From Apoda limacodes (Eukaryota > Arthropoda > Insecta > Lepidoptera > Limacodidae), in the NCBI GenBank assembly GCA_946406115.1, contig OX291549.1, forward strand, positions 17,507,901 through 17,571,900: DNA of 64,000 nt, read 5' to 3'. This document shows, one piece after another, positions 54,961 to 64,000 of this stretch (position 1 is the first letter of the stretch; every line of letters starts with the position of its first letter). Under the pieces are notes generated by a model that was given only the letters and a program-made list of their open reading frames with translations, had not been told where the DNA came from and did no database searches. Position numbers and translations under genes: made by a program.

Positions 54961-57360
54961 GGAAAAAACCCATCAATATCTGACTTAGTTAAAAATAAGA
55001 ACATAAATTTTTATCTTAAGAGTATTTTTGCTAAAATTATTAAGTCTTTCTTAGCACAAAAGACATTCAATAGTTTAGGGATCTAAGTCGAATCGTCAGA
55101 ATTGGTCATTATACATATTGTGAATGAAAAATATTCTATTTATATGAAATGATAAAGTATTTATTTATTATATTTATGTTATAAGTTTCATATTAGTACT
55201 GTACCTGCTATTATTCTGATATAATTAAACTACTAATAGTACTGACCGTGATCAGTACAATATGTAATTTTTAAAGCTCTCTAAGAGGGTTCCGCCCACA
55301 CGTAATTCAGTTATCAGCGTGTGATTCCCACGTCAACTGCTTGATTGTAGTAAGGAAGTTTGGTATCGTCAGCTATAACTGTGGATATTGTCCCTCTACG
55401 TGGATTTCGGTTACACTTATTCTTGCGGGAGCTTATAAATCCGAGACAGAACGAGATTTGAGCTCTATCGTATGCTTCTTTGCGACGTAAAGATGAGACA
55501 AACAAACATATTCCTTCTTTTATAATAGTGGATATGAATTATTGTGTAAAAAAGTAAAATATTCGTTTTAAACATACACAACAAAGAGTTGAGTAATATA
55601 TATATATATATAATGGTTGGTATAGTTAGTGATTGATATTGACGCGAGGCTTCTAGGGGTGTATAGAATGTGTACAAGTTACAAACGGTACACTGTTACA
55701 GCTATGAAATACGGTTGCAATAGTGTGAAAGAGAAGAAGCGAATCTACGGTCTCGTAGCTCTTTCTAACTTTTTGTTTTTATTTAACAGAAAACAGATAC
55801 GTAGTTGCAGCACATTAGCTTTGTCACGTTTAAAAAGTGGCCAATTTTGTGAGGCTATTGCGAAGTCCATAGGAGAGATTACAGAACTCGAACTCAATGG
55901 TTATTACGAAAGGATCGCAGTATTTCAGCCAACTATGTATTTATGCGTTACATTACTATGTCAATGTCTACTATATTAGATATTCCATTTTGATAAAGTT
56001 CAGTATTGAGTCACGCCGTGTTGTATTGGCACTTGATTCATCCATGAAAGATACTGTCGAACAGTGGTGTAAGATAACGAAAAAATAGGTTACTATCTTT
56101 TAAATATTGTTTCCGTTATTTTCATGATCGTTATTATTCAGAAAGATAATCTCTCCGTTGCATTGGTAATAATCTTTGTTTGATCATATAGAATGACTGT
56201 AAGTAAATACTGTAGTCGATTGTTATTTCGCACGGTTTTATACACAAAAATTTAAAAACGTACAAAGAAATCGGGATGCACACTTAAAATTTTATGCATA
56301 TATAAACATTTCTAATTATATTATTATGTACTACAACTATTAATTTCTTTGACATTTAAATAGTCTACAAAGGTACTTTACTTTTACAAATTAATGTACA
56401 AAACTATTCGGAATAATTTGCTCAAAAGCTCTGTAAGAACATAGTAAAGCACATAAGTCAATATTAGTGTGTCGCAACTTAACCGGGTAACCCGTCCAGA
56501 CAAGCTCCTCGTTCGCATATTACCTACATTTCTTTCTTGACTAATGCCGAACACTGACTCCGTTACCTCATTTTTTTACTTCGTTGATGATCCATTGAAA
56601 TATGAATGTATTCTCTATCCTAAATATTTGAGATACTTGCCTACTTGCTATAAACGAGGATTGTAGAATGAGTGTCATTATTCCGTTATATTCTAAGATG
56701 TCAACCTACAAATTATAAGTAAGTATACATATTAACTATATCCTTTTCTAAAGAAAAAAACTATGCTTTATGCTTTCTACTGTTACCTACATAATGTTTT
56801 TTTACGAAATTATGTTTCGAGTATGTTAAAATTACATAACGAAGTGGGTTACAAATAAGATTAAATTAATGAAAAAAGCATTTTTTTTATTATTGATATC
56901 TTTAAAACTATATCGATTATGTTGTGCCGTGTTGGCGTTTTATTTATTAAGTATTATTAGGAGGATACCAATATACTCGTAGGTTTGAACCAATTTTGTT
57001 AAGTCACATTTTTCAAAGTAGTTAAGGAAGACAAAAAATTCTTTTGTTAATTACCTACTATTACTATTGAACATTTACGAAATATTCAGTTAAAAACATG
57101 TAAAATACACTACAGGATAGGACGGACAATACATTATTTTTATTATCAACATTTTTATCCTTTGTCTTAACTTTAATATGAGTCTTGTAACTTGAATTAA
57201 ATAAATTATTGTTATAAACAAACCCGACATTTACAAACGGTTATAAAAAGCTGTGTCTATATAAATAAAAGATCTTTTTCCTTTGAAATTAAGGTTAGGT
57301 AGGTCTCTAGTTCATTAATCAAAACTGTTAAACTATATAAACTTAACAAGTAAACTTGCC
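54961..57360. other. AT-rich; TA tract at 55598-55612
   Basis: The frame 55629-55979 has mixed composition but no recognised family, splice pattern or repeat partner. The rest is AT-rich. Confidence 0.4.
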
Positions 57361-57660
57361 ACCTTTTCCTGGTACTTAATCATCATACAAAACTGGATTA
57401 CGGTCGACCTAACCATTACGCTTAGCTGGATACTTCGAATTAAGCGTATTGAGTCATGAATAGGTAGGCAGTATGTTGACCTACATGTGGATAGGCTGTG
57501 TCGAACTCTACGGTGAGCGGGAGCGCGGCCTATGTGCTCTAAATATACTCAGAGTAGGTTAGGGAGCGAGGTCAATGACCCCAGCTTGTTATACTTACCC
57601 TCGGCAAATTTTCCGGGCCAAGCCGTGCTTATAGAATTGGATCACGAAACATGATGAGTT
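57361..57660 (+). promoter_or_regulatory. Balanced segment containing an IR-1 ecdysone-response-type site
   Basis: Single-copy, higher-complexity DNA about 2.4-2.7 kb upstream of the 60063 exon. At 57569-57581 it reads AGGTCAATGACCC: two nuclear receptor half sites in inverted orientation with one spacer base, the preferred geometry for EcR/USP. GTGAGCGGGAGCGCGGCC nearby raises G+C locally. Confidence 0.45.
57569..57581. promoter_or_regulatory. IR-1 nuclear receptor site (EcRE-like)
   Basis: AGGTCA, spacer A, TGACCC. It matches the EcR/USP consensus at all informative positions. Known from family biochemistry; occupancy here is not shown. Confidence 0.5.
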
Positions 57661-58937
57661 TTTTTATAATATTAAATGAGTTGATTTTTTCTGAAATAAA
57701 ATGTCTCGTAAAGTTTTTGGAACTTACATTATCTAGGTAAAGCATTGTTAAATAACTAGAGCAATTCTGTAATGTATTGTGTTCTTTTAAGTTTTTTTGT
57801 AGGGTTTATTTACCCTGTTTATCTAGTTACTAAGTAAGCTAGATATTTTTTGTTAATAAAAAGTAAACATAATATTCTCTCTAAGATAAATTTGGCTAAG
57901 GACCTGCACAATAAAAATATCCCCTTACTCATAATACATGGGTACCATACTTATCACCAATTGACTAAACTGAACAAGACGTACCTAATCGATAGTTAAT
58001 TTTGTGATAATGGCAATGTTCAGATTCTAATATTTCTTTAGCGACTCCATGATGCTAAATCACAATCAATAAAATATTAACAATATTAACAGACTTCTCT
58101 GTTAAAAATTATCCAGAAAAAACAATAAAAATAATATTTACATCACATGTATTGTAATCTCGATAGCCCCTATACATTGTTTGATAAAACTAAGACAATA
58201 AGTAAAGCGCCATCTAGCGTTGAGTAGCTAGTTCTAAGACGGTCAATAGATGTCGCTACACATCTAAACTGATTGAACATCAGCAAAATACAGACTTAAT
58301 ACTACGTTAACTTTTATATTATCAATAAATAGCATTTCATAGCATGTTTGTAATCTAAAATAAAAGTATTTTTATGTATTCAATGTTTTCTAGATTTTTT
58401 TTTAACTTTTGTCTCTTGCATCCAATATTCTTAGAAAATAATTTCCTTTATATCTAAAATATATATTTTATATATTGATGCTTAATTATACAGTTTTGCA
58501 CAAAAGGCGAGCTTAATGCCTCAGGCATTATCTCCCATATATCAATGGATCATTAAAAAAAACATATGAAAAGTTATCATTTGCTGTGTTTTTATATGTC
58601 CTACGTCTACTTGATCGGTATCGAGTAAAACAACTTTATTTGCTGAAAAGTAAAATCATACTCGGTACAAAAAATAGATGTAAAACTGGAGAACGAAGTG
58701 TACTTAGTTGGGACCTAAAAATAACATCAAGCTGAGTTCGCCGGGCAACTGTGGAGGCGAGGGTGGCAAGCATACAGATCCCCTCGTGACCATGAACTCT
58801 GCCACCCCAATCCATTCCAAGCCTCTATTATTTTCTCTTCTCAACTAGAATACAATAAAATAATACAAGCACAGTTAGGCTGAAGCTACTTTAATAGATA
58901 ACGTACCTACCTAATTTATTAATAACTATTTTTTTTT
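57661..58937. other. AT-rich; CTCF-like word at 58206-58219
   Basis: AGCGCCATCTAGCG (58206-58219, core AGATGGCGC on the minus strand) fits the insect CTCF consensus. 58730-58820 has balanced composition. Otherwise nothing supported. Confidence 0.35.
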
Positions 58938-59170
58938 ACTAGGCTTCGCTCGCCTTATTTTAGTATGATTCAACTGCATAGGTACAAAGGCTGGAAATTA
59001 ATTTAAATTTACAACTTTTTCACATGAGATTTATCTGGATAAAAATTTTCAGTATTAAAATCAGTTCAACCGGTAATGAGTAATTTAGTCAAAAACCTTC
59101 ACAAACTTCACATTCTACGTACCAAATACAATAAAGATAAATAAATTGACGCGGGTGAAACCGCTAGTAA
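58938..59170 (+). repeat. Degenerate dispersed repeat
   Basis: ACTAGGCTTCGCTCGCC at the start and GACGCGGGTGAAACCGCTAG at the end bracket an AT-rich interior with ATCAGTTCAACCGG. The ends match the CTAG...GGTGAAACCGCTAGT plan of the Helitron-like/13845 type repeats. Confidence 0.4.
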
Positions 59171-59909
59171 CAGCTTGTTTATAATATTAAGTAGGGTTAT
59201 ACATCCAAAAATAACTATTTAGACAGGGAGAAATTTTCTCAAAAAGCTGTTTAGGAATATCTCTTCAAGAAACTTGAATAGGGAAGCAAAGATCTCATAA
59301 AATGCAGTAAGTTTTTGTGTTTTTTTTTTAGTACTTGGCCACGAATTAAATTTAATAAAAACGTAGACATAAAGCTAATTATCGGGGGTATCTTTAACGA
59401 ATAAAATATTGTTTTTATAACAAAGTCAGTTTATAATATTGATAAGGCAGATAGGCCAGTAATCCACCATCATTCGATATTAAGGTTAATTATAAACATT
59501 ATTTATAAAAAATTAAAATATTTTAAGTACATGTATTGTAACATAACAATTACCTATTTATATAAAAAGTAAAGATATGTCCAAGGCCTGTTACAAGTTC
59601 GATTTTTCATACTAGGAAAAATAGCGCTATCTGTTATTACCGTTGAAAACTACGTTGAAGCATAATGAACGTCCGTGGTGTTAATTTTTGACACCACTGC
59701 ATCAAAGAGCTGCGTTCTGAACTGTTGGCGGACCTTACGATGTACGAATATATTATGTCTATACAATTACCTAAAACTTTGATCAGAAACAAGTTTTTTA
59801 GTACATAAAAACATCTTTTTCCAGAAAATTATTACACATAAATTTGTAGAATTATCTTTTGAATTATTCCGTATTAAATTAAAATAAGGGTAGGTAGGGT
59901 AGGTAGTGT
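59171..59909. other. AT-rich upstream of promoter
   Basis: AATAGCGCTATCTG near 59620 is a small palindromic word. TAGGTAGGGTAGGTAG at 59890-59905 precedes the promoter. No gene. Confidence 0.4.
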
Positions 59910-59913
59910 TCAT

Positions 59914-60062
59914 TGACGTCACGGGGCGCATGCGCGTAGCTCGCCCACGCTTTGCCCGCGTCTCGAATACCGCCTCGCTTTCGCGCCAAAGCACCTTAGC
60001 ACGGCCACAGTAGCGCCGGTCGCAAACTTACCAAGTTAAACGAACCCAATTTACCACACGTC
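59914..60062 (+). promoter_or_regulatory. CpG-rich promoter with CRE and NRF1/Ewg site
   Basis: A full CRE palindrome TGACGTCA (59914-59921) is followed five bases later by GCGCATGCGC (59926-59935), the consensus of NRF1 and its insect orthologue Erect wing. CpG-rich sequence (CGCCTCGCTTTCGCGCC) continues to the ATG at 60063. No TATA box. These two motifs together are typical of broad, TATA-less promoters. It is the clearest promoter in the window. Confidence 0.6.
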
Positions 60063-60105
60063 ATGGAAGCTCAAGGTGAGGAAAGGTCAACGATACCAAT
60101 CGCAG
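60063..60105 (+). CDS. Probable alternative first coding exon (short)
   Basis: The ATG at 60063 gives 14 codons plus one base, MEAQGEERSTIPIA, then GCA G|GTAAGT, a full-consensus donor at 60106 (phase 1). A second usable donor, CAAG|GTGAGG, lies at 60076 and is also phase 1, so two products differing by ten residues are possible. The exon lies just below the promoter at 59914-60062. The last codon and phase match the exon at 51682-51784, which suggests both feed one downstream coding exon outside the window. The peptide is too short to identify a family. Confidence 0.6.
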
Positions 60106-62082
60106 GTAAGTTTAGACATAAATTTAAAAAGCTCAACTTAATATTACAGATACAGATATCATCTAGTAGACGGGGTCATTGAACTTTGTCCTTTACTTGA
60201 TCTTCACTGTATTCGTTGAGAGAAGAGTGTAGGCGTTACCTAATATTTGTCAAATCTATTACGATAAAATCTTCATTTACTTTTTTTTCTGTTACAAAAT
60301 TCATTAAATCAAAATTATTTGCCATCTTCATTTCAAATACGTAAGAAAAAGGTCCAAAATAAACACAAAGGAATTATTGATTGGCCTAGTTCACTAAAAA
60401 TCTCTAATACTTTCTTAATAGCTTAAAAAAACCAATTGAAGTTTCATCTAAACGACCGACTTTATGATGAAAGTGATTTGACGGTCTTTATCTTCGACGC
60501 AAATGATTCAAATAAAATTTCTTAGTTACGTATTGAAATAGGAAAGTAAGCGACAATAATTAGTCGATATAGTGAGTCACCGGTTGTATTTAGACCGGAA
60601 CGATACGTCAGCCGGTCACCGTCACCGGCCGTGGTTCCGCACCCGCCCCGGCACGAACTAGACGATACGGTGCACGGTCACCCCGCTCCATTGCACTTTG
60701 TGCACGTTGCAATAGTATATACATATTGTGTTTAGGTATACACCATCCGTTCCACTTTCATACCCACGCATATGTATGTATTCATCAATGCGTAATACTA
60801 GGTGTACATTACTCAATCGATTGTTGTATTCGTTATTTGAAATGTTTTTGCAATCGTCTAGTACTAATTTATCTGTTATAATTTTGGAACTTTTTCGTTT
60901 CTTTTGTAAACAATTGTCTTGTTTTACACTTTCACTTATATTGACGGAACCTGTTAAATAATTAAGTTAATACAGCTCTGGGGAGTAAGATATTGCTGTC
61001 CCGGATGTTATTTGAAGTACTAGTATATCACAGTAGGTATACTATGATTGTCTACATAGAGTTATTATGCTATAACAAACATGTCACGTAATTGTCAGTA
61101 TGAGCCGAAATTAAAAATTCATTCAAATACTATTCTAAAATAATTTATGGTAGTTTTAAAATGCTGACTTTATTCTTCTTCGCCACATTTTAGTATCGAC
61201 CATGGTCATCCTCATAGTCATGTGTAGTCTATGCATTGTTTTGTGTATGGGTGGATAAATAATTATGTTATAACGCTTTTAATAAACAAATATTTTAGCG
61301 TTATATATACGGGATATATATATTGTTAATAACTATAGTATTAAGAGGTATTAACAACGTCCATCCACCACCACTATGACAAATATTATACTACAATCGA
61401 TGCAAGTCGATGGAAGGAAATGTTGTTTACCAAAATTGTATTTTATTATCGTCTTATATGATATAATATTTTTTTGGCAATTTGACTCATAGTGCATACC
61501 TATATTTCTTTAAAATGTGTTATAGTCACGAAATTCTAAAAATAAATGTTATTCTTTAAGATAAATACGACTAAATATATTCATTACCGAGTGTTTAAAA
61601 TGGCAGTTTAAGTTAAATGTAATAAATACTTAGTATGTATTAAGCCATGTTCCTCAACTTAGTATTACGTCAAGTAAGATATATTGCTATTTATAGAGCC
61701 CCATTTCAATTAGTCCCATCCGATGCTATGGTCAAGTTAATATTTTTTTGTGAAGTGGAAAAGTTCCAGCAATTTACTTTTCGCCAATACCTAAAATATC
61801 GAATTTGTTTGTAACGATTTAAACAAACATTATTAGCTATTATCATAAATACTCTTTTAATTTCTCAATTAAATTGCGTTACAAAAATAAAAATGCAAAT
61901 GGTATATATTTTACATAAACAATTCAATTACCAAGAAACTATTTTATATATAATAGGTAATACTTATTTCCTAAGAGCTAAAAATGTAATAGAACTCGAT
62001 CAAATCCGTTAATAAAGTCAATAATGATTGTAGACAATTCTTCAAAGTAATCTGTTTATAAAAAATACATCACTTACTTTTT
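60106..62082. other. Intron start; GC islet at 60590-60700
   Basis: 60590-60700 is a GC islet (GCCGGTCACCGTCACCGGCC includes a near-palindrome GGTCACCGTCACC) and could be an intronic enhancer of the 60063 promoter. The remainder is AT-rich. The frame at 60728-60961 has no domain feature. Confidence 0.4.
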
Positions 62083-62175
62083 TTTTTTAATACCACTAAG
62101 ATGGCAAACAAGCACACGGCCCGCCTGATGGTAACCGGTCACCGTGGCCTATGGACGCTTGTAACACCAGGGATA
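62083..62175 (-). mobile_element. Jockey-type LINE 3' tail
   Basis: T run, then AATACCACTAAGATGGCAAA, CGGCCCGCCTGATGGTAAC and CTATGGACGCTTGTAACACC: the terminal ~93 bp of the LINE, minus strand, close to the consensus. Confidence 0.75.
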
Positions 62176-62389
62176 AATAACATAATAGATGGAAGACCTT
62201 AGAATGATCTAGACAGAAGCACAAAATTCGTACATTCACGTTACATAAGTACCACAATCTACTTTGAGTTCAGCCTTAAGCACCCGGTTCATTGAAAGTC
62301 CATAAGCAACTAGGTATTAAAAAAGCTAGGCTCGTCGCCGTCCTACATACTAGTGGGTGTAACTAGAAAAATATAGATAGGCGTATGTT

Positions 62390-62600
62390 GTGCATCGGGT
62401 ACGCGGCTCTATGCACTTGGAGTGCAACGCTCCCAGCCCGAGTCGTCGCACTGCATATAGGCCAGTGCACGCGAATGGCCGCACCCCCCCACAAGCCCCC
62501 AAACCCCCCAGCCCGCTGCAACTCGTGATTTTCCATTTCCATCGCACTCGCTAATTCCAGTGTCGCTGCCCGATGTCGTAACGTGGAGAAATTTCTCAGG
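62390..62600. promoter_or_regulatory. GC islet with minus-strand G-quadruplex run
   Basis: C runs at 62484-62490, 62496-62500, 62504-62509 and 62512-62514 give a strong G4 motif on the minus strand. The minus frame 62363-62701 passes through but is glycine-rich from the G runs and lacks a family signature. Regulatory role possible. Confidence 0.35.
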
Positions 62601-63040
62601 CCTTTCTCCTCAACGCTGGCGCCCTCTTCCGGATGAATGTCACTGATAGACTGATAGAAGCTGAAGTTTAAACTTGAATAACTTGTTCTGGTGTTTAACA
62701 CGCATATTATTTTATTAGTATCGGTTACGAAATAAAGCTGCTAAGTTAATTAAGCCAAAATGTAAGTAAGTATTGCGTAACTTATTAGCCGAAAACCCTT
62801 TAAAATAAATAATGTTTCATTTTATCTTAAGACTTAAAATACTTAGTTTTCTTAGTGTGCCTAACATTTGTGTTTTGATTTTGACACTAAAAGTACTTAG
62901 ATATTTTGGTCTTTTACTTAAGAAATGTACATTGTAAATACTTACTTACCCCGTCTAGTTGTCAACCATGGTCATTATATTGTTGACTATTTTAAAACAC
63001 AGTATGAGAATAATGCGGAAGGCAAATGTTGCGAAGAACG
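62601..63040. other. AT-rich, nothing supported
   Basis: No supported feature. Confidence 0.45.
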
Positions 63041-63215
63041 CATGTGCCCTCTTAAATGCGGGTTCAAAGAGCTCGGCGATGTGAGCTTTCGCCGAGAACG
63101 TCGTAACGCTATCGACTTCCAGCGCAGTTACGTCGTTACGACGCTACAGCGTCGGATGTAGTTACAAGTTCCTGCGGTCGTTGCCCGCTCGGCGCTCATT
63201 GCGTTAGCGACTTCT
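63041..63215 (+). promoter_or_regulatory. GC islet
   Basis: GAGCTCGGCGATGTGAGC, CGTCGTTACGACGCTACAGC and, at 63178-63188, TCGTTGCCCGC, a partial version of the islet motif on the plus strand. The plus frame 62925-63161 has no recognised domain. Confidence 0.3.
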
Positions 63216-64000
63216 CTATATCGGTTAACTACGGCACCGAATTTTCCACAGGCAAACGTCTTACCCAGACTTATAGCTTATTTCGGATTTCAGAGCAACA
63301 CCTGCAATTAGGACGCTTATACTAATTATATATACATTATAAAGTGAAAACAAACAAATTTATTTTGACAGATGAGTACCGTTGGGTCTTAGTTTTATGT
63401 TTACGTGAATGTGAAGATTTTATTTTTGATGATTCATAGATAGGATACCTAGAACACAGAACGTGTGTGTGAATGAGGAAACTGTTAGTGCCGTTAGGTA
63501 ACTGTTTGTTACTAGAACAATCCTGTGCGGGCGCGTGTCGATAGGATCGATCGGACGGCTCCTGCGACATGTCCTGAATTTATGAACATGCGTGTGTCAT
63601 GATTATATTTCAGGCTAACGGACTTTGTTTAGGATTTCGATGGGTTGTAGTGAGCTTTGGCTTTTGGCTTAGTGAGCTGGGCCTCGGCCTGGTTCTTTTA
63701 TTAGTATGTACTGATTGTCTGTCTAACCGAGAGGCATGGGTTCAGTCAATCAATCACCGCACGCATTTATGTGATGGACACAAATTTGTGAAGTTGTAGA
63801 TGATTGAATCTAGGTGTATTCTATGTATAAAAGTTAATAAAAGTATATGAGTATTTTTTCCAGTATCCTATTAGTTGCGGCCAGAGTTCGCTGAGTGTAA
63901 TGTCCTGGATATATTATTATCATTATTATTTCTTCTGAGAATTTTAAAGATCTTTTTATTCAGTTATATTAAAAAAAGTAAATTCGAATATTCTGCACAT
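63216..64000. other. Mixed composition, nothing supported
   Basis: The frame 63599-63799 (preceded by TATATTTCAG, an acceptor-like sequence at about 63605-63614) is hydrophobic but short and unrecognised. I do not call it an exon. Confidence 0.35.

Noticed and set aside
54599..54983. Open frames on both strands around the 54830 islet
   Set aside because: Both strands open in the same GC-rich patch, starts are non-ATG or lack donors, no domain.
55629..55979. 116-codon plus frame
   Set aside because: No recognised motif, no splice sites in phase, composition intermediate; insufficient support.
62363..62701. Minus-strand 112-codon frame
   Set aside because: Open mainly because of the G-run islet; glycine-rich middle, no family match, no splice context.

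Overview
This window looks like lepidopteran (butterfly or moth) nuclear DNA. It is AT-rich, has no long uninterrupted reading frames, and is full of repeat types I know from Lepidoptera: tRNA-headed SINEs with RTE-like tails, jockey-type LINE 3' ends, Helitron-like non-autonomous elements beginning near CCTACTAATAT, and short foldback MITEs. There are no bacterial operons, no rRNA genes, no functional tRNA genes and no CRISPR arrays. The species cannot be named from the sequence alone.

Nearly all of it reads as intron or intergenic DNA. The only gene-like signals are short plus-strand segments with an ATG, a brief coding stretch and a splice donor, sitting in small GC-rich islets. The best two are 51682-51784 (34 codons plus one base, then GTACTT) and 60063-60105 (14 codons plus one base, then GTAAGT). 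Both end in phase 1 after the same bases (GCA G). The second lies directly below a CRE palindrome and an NRF1/Ewg-type GCGCATGCGC site. Weaker candidates at 33184-33283, 44173-44293 and 29209-29284 also end in phase 1. My reading is that the window covers the 5' part of a long plus-strand gene with several alternative promoters and first exons that splice to a common exon to the right of the window. I do not recognise the encoded N-termini and do not name the gene.

Layout: 1-2770 is AT-rich with a 217-bp MITE and an RTE-tailed SINE. 3520-4550 is a LINE inserted into another LINE. 4674-5088, 17192-17462 and 41731-42325 are copies of one repeat family. 7148-7780 combines a Helitron-like fragment, a 43-bp minisatellite and a short repeat. 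9711-10363 and 20906-21056 hold a 151-bp palindromic MITE family. 13154-14877 is a cluster of old insertions and a 31-bp-arm hairpin. 23368-25600 has a 39-bp triplication, LINE tails, a GA tract and a SINE. 29200-36230 has most of the GC islets, a candidate exon and a higher-order minisatellite. 37150-43705 is the densest repeat block, with a LINE ORF remnant, four SINEs, a 50-bp-arm hairpin, a foldback element and a 5S-rRNA-derived SINE. 44173-54960 has candidate exons, regulatory islets and an LTR-like segment with a tRNA-Ser primer-binding site. 57569-60105 has a perfect IR-1 ecdysone-receptor-type site followed by the best promoter/exon.

The GC islets stand out against the AT-rich background. 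Several carry a directional motif close to GAGTTCGTTGCCC, always on the plus strand, and three or four carry G-quadruplex-type G runs. They may be promoters, enhancers or Polycomb/insulator-type elements of the multi-promoter gene; that is inference.
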